Shown here in pieces: positions 49,991-59,788 of a stretch of 64,000 bases of DNA. The position numbers and the translations under genes are program-made. Source of the DNA: Dryococelus australis (Eukaryota; Arthropoda; Insecta; Phasmatodea; Phasmatidae); contig CM056994.1 in NCBI GenBank assembly GCA_029891345.1, positions 221,809,491 to 221,873,490 on the forward strand, given 5' to 3'. The notes under the pieces were generated by a model. That model saw only the letters and a list, made by a program, of their open reading frames with translations. It was not told the origin of the DNA and made no database searches. Every line of letters begins with the position of its first letter. Position 1 is the first letter of the stretch.

Positions 49991-50440
49991 TAAAATTAAA
50001 GTGTGAGTGACTTGCTGTTTGTTTCAGTTTAAAGTGTAATTGACTGGCTGTTTGTTTCAGTTTAAATTAGTGTTTAATTGCGTTGCTGTTTGAATTCAAG
50101 TTTAAATTAATGTGTAATTCAGTTGCTGTTTAAATTTACATTTAATTGTGTATCTATTTGGTTTAAATTTTAAATTAGTGTTTAATTGAGTAGCTATTTG
50201 ATTCAAGTTTAAATTATTTTATTGTGAAGCAGATTGATTAAAGTTTAAATTAATGTTTAATTGAGTTGCTGTTTGATTTAATTTAAAATTAATGTTTAAT
50301 TTAGTAACTATCTGTTTCGGTTGGAAATTAATGTTTAATTGAGTTGCTGATTTATTTAATTTACAGGTGCGAATGAGACAGTGTAGCTGTTTGTTTCAGT
50401 AAAAAAAAATCATGTTTAATTGTCTTGGTGTTTGTTTAAA
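49991..50440. repeat. Minisatellite, unit about 42-50 bases
   Basis: About nine degenerate units repeat the theme TTTAATTGAGTTGCTGTTTG followed by a TTCAGTTTAAATTAATG-like spacer. Unit length and sequence drift along the array, so it is old. It lies between the Merlin relic and the nine-unit array at 50,950. Confidence 0.85.
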
Positions 50441-50949
50441 CATTCATTCGCTATCTGGAAAAAAGCCTAAAATAGACGAGTAGGCGGGTGTACTTGGATC
50501 TGCTGCATACAGATAACGTGGATCGGCCAGTTTGAATTATTGAGGTAAATTGATTTTTGAAAAAATGTTACATTCATTCGCTATCCCGAAAAGGCATAGC
50601 GCGGTCGTGTCTGTCATGACCGGTTCGGTTGGCGGTGGGTGCAGTTGCATAAGCAGTTGCTTTCGCGGACTTTGTGCCTGCTAGTTTCGAGTGTTGAGGC
50701 AATTTATAAAAAAAAAGTCATGTGTATATATAATACTTTAAAATCTACATGTTAGAATTTATATAAAAAAAAAGTTGAATTTTTAACTGTACATTGTTTT
50801 TCCTAGCCCTTTTAGTGTGTATCTTTATATAATAAATGGTGAAAATTATTTTAATAATGTAAATAGTTATTTAATATTTTCTTTAAAAAAAATTATGAAT
50901 CACGTTTATTTAAACAGGGACAAGAAAAAGGTGGGGAAAAAGAATTTTT
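50441..50949. other. No gene seen; short direct repeat
   Basis: ACATTCATTCGCTATC occurs near 50,440 and again near 50,571, followed by similar purine-rich bases. Otherwise AT-rich. Confidence 0.6.
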
Positions 50950-51369
50950 GAATACGCGATAGGAAACTTTTAACAATAGTTACTTTTGGCACCTGGATAC
51001 GCCATGGGAAACAAATGAGGTCTTTTTCCCTATATTCTGTTTTAGGTTTGGAAACGCTTTGGGGAATAATTGGGTGTAGATTGAAATTTTCCCCGACTCG
51101 GCTGGATATGCAATTCGAAACAAGTGGTGTGTGACACCCGTTCCCACTTGGATACGTAATGTCGTCCTTTTCGGTCCTGCATGTTTTGTTACCTGGATAC
51201 GCAAAGGGAAACTTTTGGTAAAAACCAGCTTTTTCTAGGCGCGTTGGATATGCAGGGGAAACCTTGTAATTTATTTGGGCTTTTTCCAGGTCGTGGTTGG
51301 ATACGTAATTGGAAATTTTTCGTCTCGACTTTTTTTACCATTGAGCAATTTAGATACGCAATGTGGAAC
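50950..51369. repeat. Nine-unit array of a degenerate 18-base motif, spacing about 50 bases
   Basis: The motif GGATACGYAATGGGAAAC recurs at 50,950, 50,995, 51,050, 51,104, 51,150, 51,195, 51,246, 51,299 and 51,352, with steps of 45-55 bases. Bases between the motifs vary. The motif is not a palindrome. The array lies about 1 kb from the virus fossil. It could be a decayed minisatellite, a coding repeat read on the minus strand (recurrent FPIAYP-like words), or a repeat region of the virus. Confidence 0.85.
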
Positions 51370-51431
51370 AATCGCCAGTCTTTTGGATTTTTTTACCCAC
51401 AGATCCCTAGTGAATCTCTAGTTTCAGCCAA

Positions 51432-51580
51432 ATGGAGGATGTGGAGGAAATGGACGAGATGCTTTCGGCTACAGATAATGAGTCATCAACCTTTTCAGTC
51501 CCTGGCCCATCAACTTCTTTAGCCCCGGGACTGTCAACCGCTTCTTTCCCTGGACCAACTACTTCTTTGAACGAATCTAT
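51432..51580 (+). CDS. Acidic, Pro/Ser/Thr-rich open frame ending at splice-like signals
   Basis: An ATG at 51,432 opens MEDVEEMDEMLSATDNESST, followed by repeated PGPSTSL/PGLSTAS/PGPTTSL units. The frame meets a good donor (GTAAGT at 51,581). A pyrimidine tract and CCCAACAG acceptor follow at 51,606-51,625, a 45-base intron-like interval. Plus-strand open sequence, rich in S, T, Q and K, continues beyond the acceptor to about 51,920. The product would be a small disordered acidic protein of unknown role. Whether it belongs to the host, a transposon or the neighbouring virus fossil is not clear. Confidence 0.35.
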
Positions 51581-51920
51581 GTAAGTTTCATTGACATTAT
51601 AATTTTTTTTTTTTTCCCCCAACAGTGCTGTTTGAAGATCGCAAAGGCACAGATCCACAGTTGTTTTCCACCAGTCGAGACCTCAAACAACTTCTAACAA
51701 CCATCAACAGAGCTACACAAAGTGCAAAACATCATCCGACACCAGTCATGCCAAGCAAAAACAAGCACCAAGTAAGCATTCGAGACAAATACCAACAACA
51801 GACGTCTCCCAACACCGAAGAAAGAATCCTAAACCAACCAAGATGACTGATATTTCTCATCGTGAATTACGGCGAGAAACAATCCGAAAGACAAGTTATA
51901 ATCTTAGAAAAACAAATTAA

Positions 51921-52026
51921 AGAAAGTATCAGAAATATGGTTCTGATTTTGTATTATAATTAACCTGTATATGTTGTTTATTTACAAGGAAACTGAATTA
52001 TTTATTTTTTATTGTTTTATTTTATA

Positions 52027-52074
<48 letters not shown>

Positions 52075-52319
52075 GACAATTTTCATTCAAAATATATATA
52101 CTTAGATATTTACTGGCATACCTACAAATAAAACATTGGCTTCATTTAGTTTTGTTTAGGGTTTTTCCCCATGATAAATTAAAATTTCACAAATTTCATT
52201 CTCAGTATCCCTCATAATTGCAGTTTCACTGTTCAAATCCTCAGTATTTAGGAAGTTTTCGATGTCTTCCTTGTCGTTATTCATTGCCTTTTTTATATTG
52301 TCCGAACATACAAAGCTGT
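51921..52319. other. AT-rich spacer
   Basis: Contains a TA run followed by a T run of about 30 bases near 52,028-52,068. No gene is seen. This is about where the virus-like coding region begins to the right. Confidence 0.5.
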
Positions 52320-52853
52320 CTATTTACTTTTACTAGATACAACTGCTTTTAATACTGTAATTTTATTACTTCCCATTAATAAAACATTTGCTCCATTTTC
52401 TAGCAGATAATCCACCATTTCCACAATGCTGTCTTGGGCTGTGAAATGCAGTAACAAATACTTTTCTAATAAAACCGGTTCACCCAAACTATTTTCAATT
52501 AGGTAATGCACAATGTTTTCATGATCTACATTAGATGCTTTCACCAACAATTTCCAATCTTTGTGAATCCCTTTCACTACCACGTCTGTTGTTTGCACCA
52601 AATACACAAGTACGGGCCAATTTTCAAAATAATAATTGTCATACTCCAATACAGTTATACCCTCTGAATCTTTAGGCAAAACGTTGACACCTTTTATAAG
52701 GAATTTTACAATTTCCAAATTCACTGGCTCTCATTGTGTCTTTGCTGGATCAAATTGGTGTCTTTGCTGGCTCTCATGGTGCCTCTGCTGGCTCTCATGG
52801 TGTCTTCACTCTGTAGTTTGCAGAGAGCGAGTGTGATCACTTGGTTCAATCAT
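52320..52853 (-). pseudogene. Ankyrin-repeat gene relic, probably viral
   Basis: The minus strand encodes about four ankyrin-like repeats. Repeat cores include NLEIVKFLIKG, DHENIVHYLIEN and SIVEMVDYLLENGANV, the usual helix-turn-helix pattern of a protein-binding repeat. An ATG at 52,853 sits just after a TATAAAA-type sequence. A 21-base tandem repeat (about 52,723-52,806) lies between it and the repeats. Ankyrin proteins are common in large insect DNA viruses, where they often target host signalling. Its membership of the virus fossil is inferred from position. It is broken. Confidence 0.6.
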
Positions 52854-52906
52854 CTTGTTTTTATACACGCACTGGGCAAGATTTTTTTATAGGGCGAGAA
52901 GGAATG

Positions 52907-52958
<52 letters not shown>

Positions 52959-53390
52959 GGAATGTAAGTTTCTTTATATGGTATTGTGAGTTTTACCGAC
53001 CCTGATAAATAGAATAAAAAAAAAATTTTATTTTACTTTTCCATACACGATTAACTTCAGATGCAAAAAAAATGACTATGGTTGATTAGCACGATCTTGT
53101 CAATTAAATTAGCATTGTGAAAACAAAATGAAACTTAGATTTATGCGGAATGTTAAAATATAATGCCGCTTATTTTGTTCCTGCAACCATTACGCAAGTT
53201 TCATTGCAAACTTTTTTATACTTTTTAACTTTGAAAACATTCTCATATAAACGACAGATGGACTCATGAGAGAGCCATTTGACTCACACTCTCGACCTCA
53301 GAAGTTGGGTAATTGAAATTAGTTTTTGTTTATCAAAGTTATCAAATGCGCAGCGACCACTGATAAAACATATTTCATTTTAACATTAGC
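52854..53390. other. Spacer with a 43-base T run
   Basis: T run at 52,912-52,954. The remainder is AT-rich with no gene recognised. It separates the ankyrin relic from the membrane-protein gene of the virus fossil. Confidence 0.6.
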
Positions 53391-53393
53391 TTA

Positions 53394-54120
53394 TTACTTT
53401 TCCAATTTCAGAATAGTTTTGGCATCAGTGACGAAACTGATTGAAAACACTTTGAGGTTTCTAGATGCCTCGGGAGATACAATCACGATTCGTTTGTTAT
53501 AGGACCCATAAACTAATTCGATTCCATTTTCAAAAGTACATTCAATGTAAAATTGTTGGTAAATTAGTGGTTGGTCGAGTAAATCTTTGTAATTTATTAC
53601 ATTGACATCCGACGAACCCTTGACTTGGCCGTCTTCATTATCGTTTAGATGAACTATGAATATAGTTTGTGAATGTTCGTCCAAAAGGTCGGAAATTGTA
53701 TTAAATTGCTCCGAAAATTAACCGCTTTAAATTCTTAAATATTAACCGAGTAAATACACCTCTGGTAATATTCATAGTGTATCTCTTTACCGTTTTAAAA
53801 CAAATCATGCTCACCTCTACCGGCTTGATGATTGATGACCATATAGATGATATTTTTTCGTCTGTTAAACTAGATTCGTGGGTATTTGTAAAATCATCGG
53901 TTTCGGTAGTAAATTCATTTTCCAGAGATGTGGTCGTGGTGGAAAGTAACTTTTTTTCTTTCCACCCCACCACCCTCCTCGACCATTTTTGTTATAGAGC
54001 TGTCAAAATTGTGGTGTTTTTTCCAATTGTATATACCGAGTGGAATTGCAATAATTAAACTAACTATGAGTAGACCCAATCCCACGTAGAGTTGTTTATT
54101 TCATTTATTCATAGTTCTTA
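53394..54120 (-). pseudogene. Virus-fossil membrane protein with N-terminal anchor, unknown
   Basis: Near the 5' side (about 54,020-54,100) the minus strand reads a hydrophobic stretch with VGLGLLIVSLIIAIPLG followed by basic residues, an N-terminal membrane anchor. A Thr/Glu-rich region and a soluble domain ending near 53,394 follow, with FIVHLNDNEDGQ and FYIECTFENG. A TATATAG lies about 10 bases before the presumed start. An N-terminal anchor is shared by several per-os infectivity factors (PIF-1, -2, -3), but no diagnostic motif was recognised. It is broken. Confidence 0.5.
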
Positions 54121-54956
54121 TCTATATATTGGCAAACAGTAGTAAAAAAACTCAAAATTACACAGAGCGATTGTCGGTTGTATAGCTATCCATCGGGTGC
54201 CGTGGTGACCGAGCTCAGATCGCATATGATTGTGGGAAAACCATAGAATACTTGTTTGCACCGATGTTTGAATGGCGATTTCATTGTATTTTACCAACAG
54301 GTAAGTGAGGGATACAGTCATTATTTCTAAAATTTCAGAATAACTAAAAGTATCAATAAGAGGTGCCATAGATTTATTTAATTTTTGGAGATCGTTTGTC
54401 TTTGGAACACCCTCCTATAATGTCTCTACATCAACCAATACGTCTTTGCAGTTATTTGAAAAGAAATGATTTTTTTTTTTTTTTTTTTTTTCATGTGATT
54501 GAATATCTTTTCATACTTGTGTCGTTCAATTTGAAATGATAGGGAATTATCTTTGTATAGTAATTATGTCAACTCTTTAATATTTTCATTTTCTGCCTGT
54601 TGTTCGTCTCTCAAAAATATTATATAATTTTCGCGAGTGACGTGGACCCAAACAATTTTGTTGAAATGTATACTGCTTAAGATATAGAAAATTTAAACAA
54701 TGGGTTAATTGCAAAATTTTAAATTATTTTAGAAGCGAATTTAACCTCAATACAGAATCGTAAAAATATTTGTTATTTATGATGACTGTCAGATGTAAAA
54801 ATTCCAAATACAGTGGCGGATTTAGTTTTATAAATTCAACCGATTCCATAAATTCAGAATGTGTCTAGTTTTTTATTTAATTTTCTCCACGCTTTTAACT
54901 TTAACAACTCTCTAATCGCAAAGATAAAATCACAAGGTATTATTGTTTTTTCCATT
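54118..54956 (-). pseudogene. Virus-fossil gene of unknown function
   Basis: The minus strand shows coding-like sequence from an ATG at 54,956 (MEKTIIPCDFIFAIREL) to about 54,118, including FLRDEQQAENENIKEL and EILEIMTVSLTYLL. A T run of about 20 bases lies inside (near 54,472-54,491). The start is 18 bases past the end of the small membrane-protein gene upstream, typical of tight viral packing. No family is recognised. It is broken at a few points. Confidence 0.45.
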
Positions 54957-54973
54957 GTATAATATTTATTTAC

Positions 54974-55156
54974 TTAATTACCGGTAGCTGCAGCTCCTGA
55001 ATTAGTAGCACCTCCGAAAGATGTACTCGTACCAAATTGTGTATTAACCGAGCCTTTTATTTTACTTTTAAATTTCCATAAAACAAACCCTAAAATTCCA
55101 TTTAATAAAATAGATCCTATAATGATAAACGCGTACATTTGTTGTTTTTCCCCCAT
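54974..55156 (-). CDS. Small single-pass membrane protein of the virus fossil, open
   Basis: An ATG at 55,156 starts a 60-codon frame: MGEKQQM, a membrane segment (YAFIIIGSILLNGILGFVLW, residues 8-27), KFKSKIKG, then a Gly/Ala/Ser/Thr-rich tail. A TATATAAG lies 6 bases before the ATG. Short one-pass proteins with an N-terminal membrane segment are typical of envelope components of baculoviruses and nudiviruses (for example PIF-7 or ODV-E18 type), but sequence alone does not pick one. This is one of the few frames here that looks whole. Confidence 0.55.
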   Translation of the reverse strand: MGEKQQMYAFIIIGSILLNGILGFVLWKFKSKIKGSVNTQFGTSTSFGGATNSGAAATGN

Positions 55157-55299
55157 CGTCTTATATACAACTACAACATGTAAAAAAATATGTTGCACAT
55201 CAAGTTGGCAAAAGTAGTATAATAAAAAAGATAGACCAAAAATCGCAACATATTAGGAAATTATTATTTTTATCATTGATGTATTTACAATAGTTTCAA

Positions 55300-57000
55300 A
55301 AATGTATTTACACTTGAATAAATTTCAATTTGTTCTTGTTCTGTATAAGAATTTCGTCTAGCCTACATCCCATAAAATTTGCATAAATGTCATTATCAAT
55401 TGTTAATCCTGTACTGCTCTGAACTGTATTTCCATACGTAATTTGAAGCGGGAAACCATATAACAAGAGTTTATTGTTTTTAGTAGCTTCACGTACGTGT
55501 TGAATGGGAAAATTTATCTATCATATAGATATTCATCTTAAAGAAACATTTTGGTGTCCGAAAGAGGTTTTTTCCCCCTCGTCACACATGAGTATTTAGT
55601 CTCCAATGTGTCCCAAATAATATAAAACTTCACCGATGCATACTCCATGACCACGAAGTAAACTGCGGTAAGGAACACCAATTATTTGCGGCAAGTAGTT
55701 GGTTTTGAGGTTTTCATTCTTCTCTGCTATCAATGTTTTTTTATCGTTTGAAATTAAAATCGGAGTGAGCCGGGGACTATTCTTGAAAATACTCTGTCCA
55801 TCTCAGTCACGTCAAGCCAGCAGCTATATTCCTATAGAATTTTTTTTTTTTGAACGAGAACAGCAATCGACACACTTAAATTGAAATAGTGTGCTTCGAT
55901 GTTTGTAAAGATAAAGAAAAGAAATCCAGGAAACTTTACCAAGTTTTCCTGCACCCAGTTCATAATCTCTTTTTAGTTGAGTACCAAACATGTGTACGTC
56001 GAAATGACGTGTAAGCAGTTTCTTCCAGTTAGGAGCGGTATTTAAAGTTGTCAGAAATTCCTGGTATGTCAAATCCACGTTCCTAAACTGTGTGGTTACG
56101 AAAAAATTATCACCACATAGTTCGCGAATAAGCGATATGAGATTGGGTTTGTTTGTCTCAAACAGCTTTAACTGATACTGATTGTCACAAAATACAATCA
56201 ACAGTTTACTAAAAGTGTGCTTCGCCATTTGGGAAAAATCAACTATAAATTTTGCTAGACATGCGCTGATCATACTGTGTTCGTCAACAAACAAAACAAT
56301 GAGTGCATCAAAGGAAATTGAATAGTTGTAGTTACATTCCACAAAAAAACGAAGACGTGTTGTAACTGAGATCGCAAAACTTGCCCAATTCTTGTACCAC
56401 TGTAGATATTTTGTCAAGGTCAATCCCTGGGAAGAGCTGCATGAATTTCAAATAATCGTAACTGAATTTAGTCAACCGAATTAGGAGACTTGATAAAGTC
56501 AAGCCATTTGCTAGTTTCATCCGTCTACAAATATTTCGCAATAGAATGTGTCATGGGGTCGTGTAAAAAACTGTATTTTTTTCTTCGATAAAAATATGCA
56601 ATAATGTAGATTTCCCACTGCCGGCAGGACCTTTAAACGTTATGTTTTTAAGTGTAGCCAACTCACCATCATTATTCTCGTCGAGCCATGTAAATAAAAT
56701 GGTTTTGACAAGTTCTTGTTTCATTGAAAGAGTTAACTTTGCCGACGTAAAATTTGTTGTTGTTTCCGCAGCTTTCGGTTCGGAATTAGATGAATATAGA
56801 AGGGTAATTAACTTGTCCTTGAGATTTTCAGGCGGAATTTGTTGCGCCTATAAACACATTCCATTACTACTCAATACATCTCTGAAACATAAACTCCAGT
56901 CTCATTTAGCTGGAAGACCATGTTTCACTCGTAACTTATACTTGACGATTTTTCCAAGGGTATTGATCTGTGAAATGGGTATTTTTTATGTTTGCTGAGG
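55300..57000 (-). pseudogene. Pif1-type (SF1) DNA helicase relic of the virus fossil
   Basis: Helicases of this family unwind DNA during viral replication; nudiviruses and some baculoviruses carry one as helicase 2. On the minus strand, Walker A GPAGSGKST lies at 56,605-56,631. Walker B-like FVDEHSM is at about 56,271-56,291, with a TTQFRNVDLTYQEF block near 56,050-56,100. A C-terminal FPLQITYGNTVQSSTGLTID block near 55,390-55,460 corresponds to the last helicase motif. Order and spacing fit a full-length gene. It is broken at several points. Confidence 0.75.
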
Positions 57001-57248
57001 AGATTTTCGAGGAACAGCCAAACAAATAAAAGGACCATTGTGATATTTTTAACATTTCACCATGGATGTTGCCGGTGTAATAAACAAAGTTACTTACAAA
57101 CCAAACCTTTTATAGTAGATATTTTGTCCATAAAAAAAAACCCACCAATATTTTTTTTAAGTTCCTTATAGTGTAAATAAAAAGGTTATGTGTTGCGAAA
57201 AAAAAAAGTAATGATTTTTTTTTGGTATATAAGTCTCTAAATTAAAAT
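57001..57248. promoter_or_regulatory. Divergent promoter region of the virus fossil
   Basis: The gap separates minus-strand genes (helicase leftward) from plus-strand genes (rightward). It holds two TTATAG words (57,110-57,115 followed by TAG; 57,166-57,171 followed by TGT), close to the TTATAGTAT late-promoter word described for nudiviruses. TATATAAG is at 57,226-57,233, 16 bases before an ATG. AT-rich DNA produces such words by chance, so the call is tentative. Confidence 0.4.
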
Positions 57249-57670
57249 ATGGGAAGTTCGCAGAGTTTTCAAAACAATAACAATTTAGATGGTGGCAATT
57301 AAAAACAAAGGGCCTTTTACGATTTTAGAAGGTCTAACAAATTAATATTCAAAACATTGTTTCCTTACTAACACGATAAAATTAACCGATTATAGAAACT
57401 TTATTTACAGTTTACTAAATTTACCATCACTGAATGACTGTACTTTTTTCCCTAAACTTTGAGGGAAAACTTTCGGATCATTTATATCAAGAAGAGGCGG
57501 GAAAAAGGGATATGAGATTAAATGTATTAAACATAAAATGTTAATTATATCACAATGTTTACATAATTTGGAAACAAATTATGCTACTTTTAAACGTTTG
57601 CAAATTGGCCTAATGGCAAACTCTGTATTACACCACATTATTTGTGCATGAAACCAAAATTGTACTGAAG
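57249..57670 (+). pseudogene. Virus-fossil gene fragment starting MGSSQS, unknown
   Basis: An ATG at 57,249 opens MGSSQSFQNNN, an N-myristoylation-type start (Gly-2, Ser-6). Coding-like plus-strand sequence continues to about 57,670 without a recognised domain. It is broken. If real, the product would be membrane-targeted through a lipid anchor. Confidence 0.35.
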
Positions 57671-57689
57671 CATTTAATTTTTATATAAT

Positions 57690-58740
57690 GTGGATATAGT
57701 TTCTTTCGAGAATATTATCGATTTCGCAGAAATCGAATCAGAAAATGTACAAATATTTCTAAATCTACACGAATTCAAATCACTAGTTTCTCAACGCCGT
57801 TTAAGATTTAATAATTCCGATATATTGGATAGAGACAATAATTACATAATGGTTGCTGAATCAAATTCGTTAAAAGACCTTGCCAAAATAATTAACAGTT
57901 TTGACAAAGTACTTGATACTAGTAAAACTGGATTTGTGATACTTGCGAAAAACTTACAACTTTTTGGGACTATATATTCAACCTGGTTGATGCAGGATGT
58001 TGGCTCTAAACCGGGTAAATGTGTAAAACAAGATTTCAAAGGATATATAGTTTTCGTGATGAACTACATGGACATAAATAATCCAATGATTAAATTTAAA
58101 AATGTGGTCACTTTACAATTATTGATGTCCAGCATCAGCCAAATCGATAGTGATTTTACCTACGGGTTGGATACTCAAACTACTGCGGCGGTCAAGTCAT
58201 ATATCAAAGGTAAAATTCGAACACTAAATATCATAAAATTTACTAACGAAGCGATCGTGGTGAAAACGTTTGAATACACGGATAAAGAGATTCTCTTACA
58301 ACCCAATACTGAATTGGAATAATTGTCAATTTCCATTCTCGATGAAGACAATGACTGGTTGGCTGCACAAATCATTAATAATTTACAACACCTATCAAAC
58401 AAGCACTTGTTTTTCAAATGCACGTCTCAGATTTATAAATCCGATACTAATTTGATAAACCTTCTCGTCGAGTATTTCGAGCCACAAAATAATTTCGTTT
58501 TCATAGTGCCTAATAATTTAAAGAATAGTGTTGCTGTGACATCGAGTAACTATTTGGTTAAAGTAGTGATCGATAGTTCAACATCGCTAGCGTTCAGCGC
58601 AGCTCAGATTCACATTCTCGATAAGTTATAAGAAGAACACGTAATTGTTTATGTTCCATCCGGTAACAATTCGTGTATTTATCCCTCTTGTAGTTATACT
58701 ATAGGTTCTTCTTTGAAATTAAAAAATTACAATTGAATAT
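57690..58740 (+). pseudogene. Virus-fossil plus-strand gene(s), unknown family, part 1
   Basis: An open stretch of about 210 codons begins near 57,690, without an in-frame ATG at its start. Coding-like sequence then continues to about 58,740. Visible words include TGFVILAKNLQLFGTIYSTW and FVFIVPNNLKNSVAV, short hydrophobic strands followed by K/N-N-L. No known domain, signal or membrane segment is recognised. Together with the next entries it may be one long gene or a row of related genes. It is broken. Confidence 0.45.
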
Positions 58741-59015
58741 CAAATACAAAAACTATTATGCTGAATGATGAAATTGAATATACTGAGTTGACTACTAATA
58801 AAACTAGTATTTTGCACTCATTCGATCTGCTTCAGAGCTTTTAATAGGAGAGGCAATGGAATTAATCAACATTACCTTTTTGTTTCAAATCTAAAAAAAT
58901 TCAGTATCTCTGATCGACAATCCCAGAATCAAAAAGTACATTTTGAATGCGCAATATCAGCACGAAATGTTTGTTCTTTCAAACACATTATTTTATGATA
59001 TACCATCCATAAAAT

Positions 59016-59720
59016 ATGTCTGTTACTAAGCGACAACACAATGATCAAAGTTTCCAGTTTTCCTACTCGTCATCTCCCTCCTTATATTTTTCCTTCACTC
59101 CTTGCACTGATACATTCGTGATTGGTTTTTCCAAATCAATTTTAAACAAGGCAAAAATGTTGGATTTGGATGTAAGTACGGCTAATGTTATCTTTTACTT
59201 CGAACCAAATAGCTACAAGCAAAATATTCAAGAGGGAGTGTTTGAATTCTCGGGGGAAGCTGTTTATTCACCAGTAGATTTGAATAGGCACATAGTAAAC
59301 AACTACGAATTAAAGTTGATGGATCGTAGGAAAGTTCATGTAATAGCTATCAATAAAATGCGAAATTCGTTAAACTCGAATGATGCAGTAATACATTACA
59401 TTGCTACACTTAAATGTTCTCCAATTTTCATCTTTTTTCGTAATGTTTCCGAACAATTTGTCCGCATTTTGGTGACGAATTTGGCCACATTTAAAAGCCA
59501 ACGGACCAAATACGCGCCTATTTTTGTCATGACGGCTAGGCTAAATGATAATTTTCAGGAAAACCAACTAAGTACACAACTTACTGGTATTTCGTATAAA
59601 ATGTGCACCAAATCCAATAGTTCCATGTATCAATACATTTGTATAGGATATCTAAACACATCCCTACTCTATGACAGAAACAACAATGAAGCAATTGTCC
59701 AAAAAGATCAGGTCGAATAA
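59016..59720 (+). CDS. 234-codon open frame of the virus fossil, unknown
   Basis: An ATG at 59,016 opens MSVTKRQHNDQSFQFSYSSS. The frame stays open to 59,720, the longest in the window. It is mixed soluble sequence, with SPIFIFFRNVSEQFVRILV (a strand then an N-x-x-E helix) and MCTKSNSSMYQYICIGYLN near the C-terminus. The latter resembles a YLCTSSSSKI block at about 60,690. No family is recognised. The start is uncertain, as upstream sequence is also coding-like. The long open frame implies limited decay of this part. Confidence 0.5.
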   Translation: MSVTKRQHNDQSFQFSYSSSPSLYFSFTPCTDTFVIGFSKSILNKAKMLDLDVSTANVIFYFEPNSYKQNIQEGVFEFSGEAVYSPVDLNRHIVNNYELKLMDRRKVHVIAINKMRNSLNSNDAVIHYIATLKCSPIFIFFRNVSEQFVRILVTNLATFKSQRTKYAPIFVMTARLNDNFQENQLSTQLTGISYKMCTKSNSSMYQYICIGYLNTSLLYDRNNNEAIVQKDQVE

Positions 59721-59788
59721 AACACTACGATTTATCATTAGTGAAAACCCTAAAAAATATGCGAAAACAACGATGATGATTTTATGGT

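Noticed and set aside
50950-51369. CRISPR-like array (repeats with variable spacers)
   Set aside because: The repeats are degenerate, steps vary from 45 to 55 bases, no cas genes are present and the setting is an animal genome.
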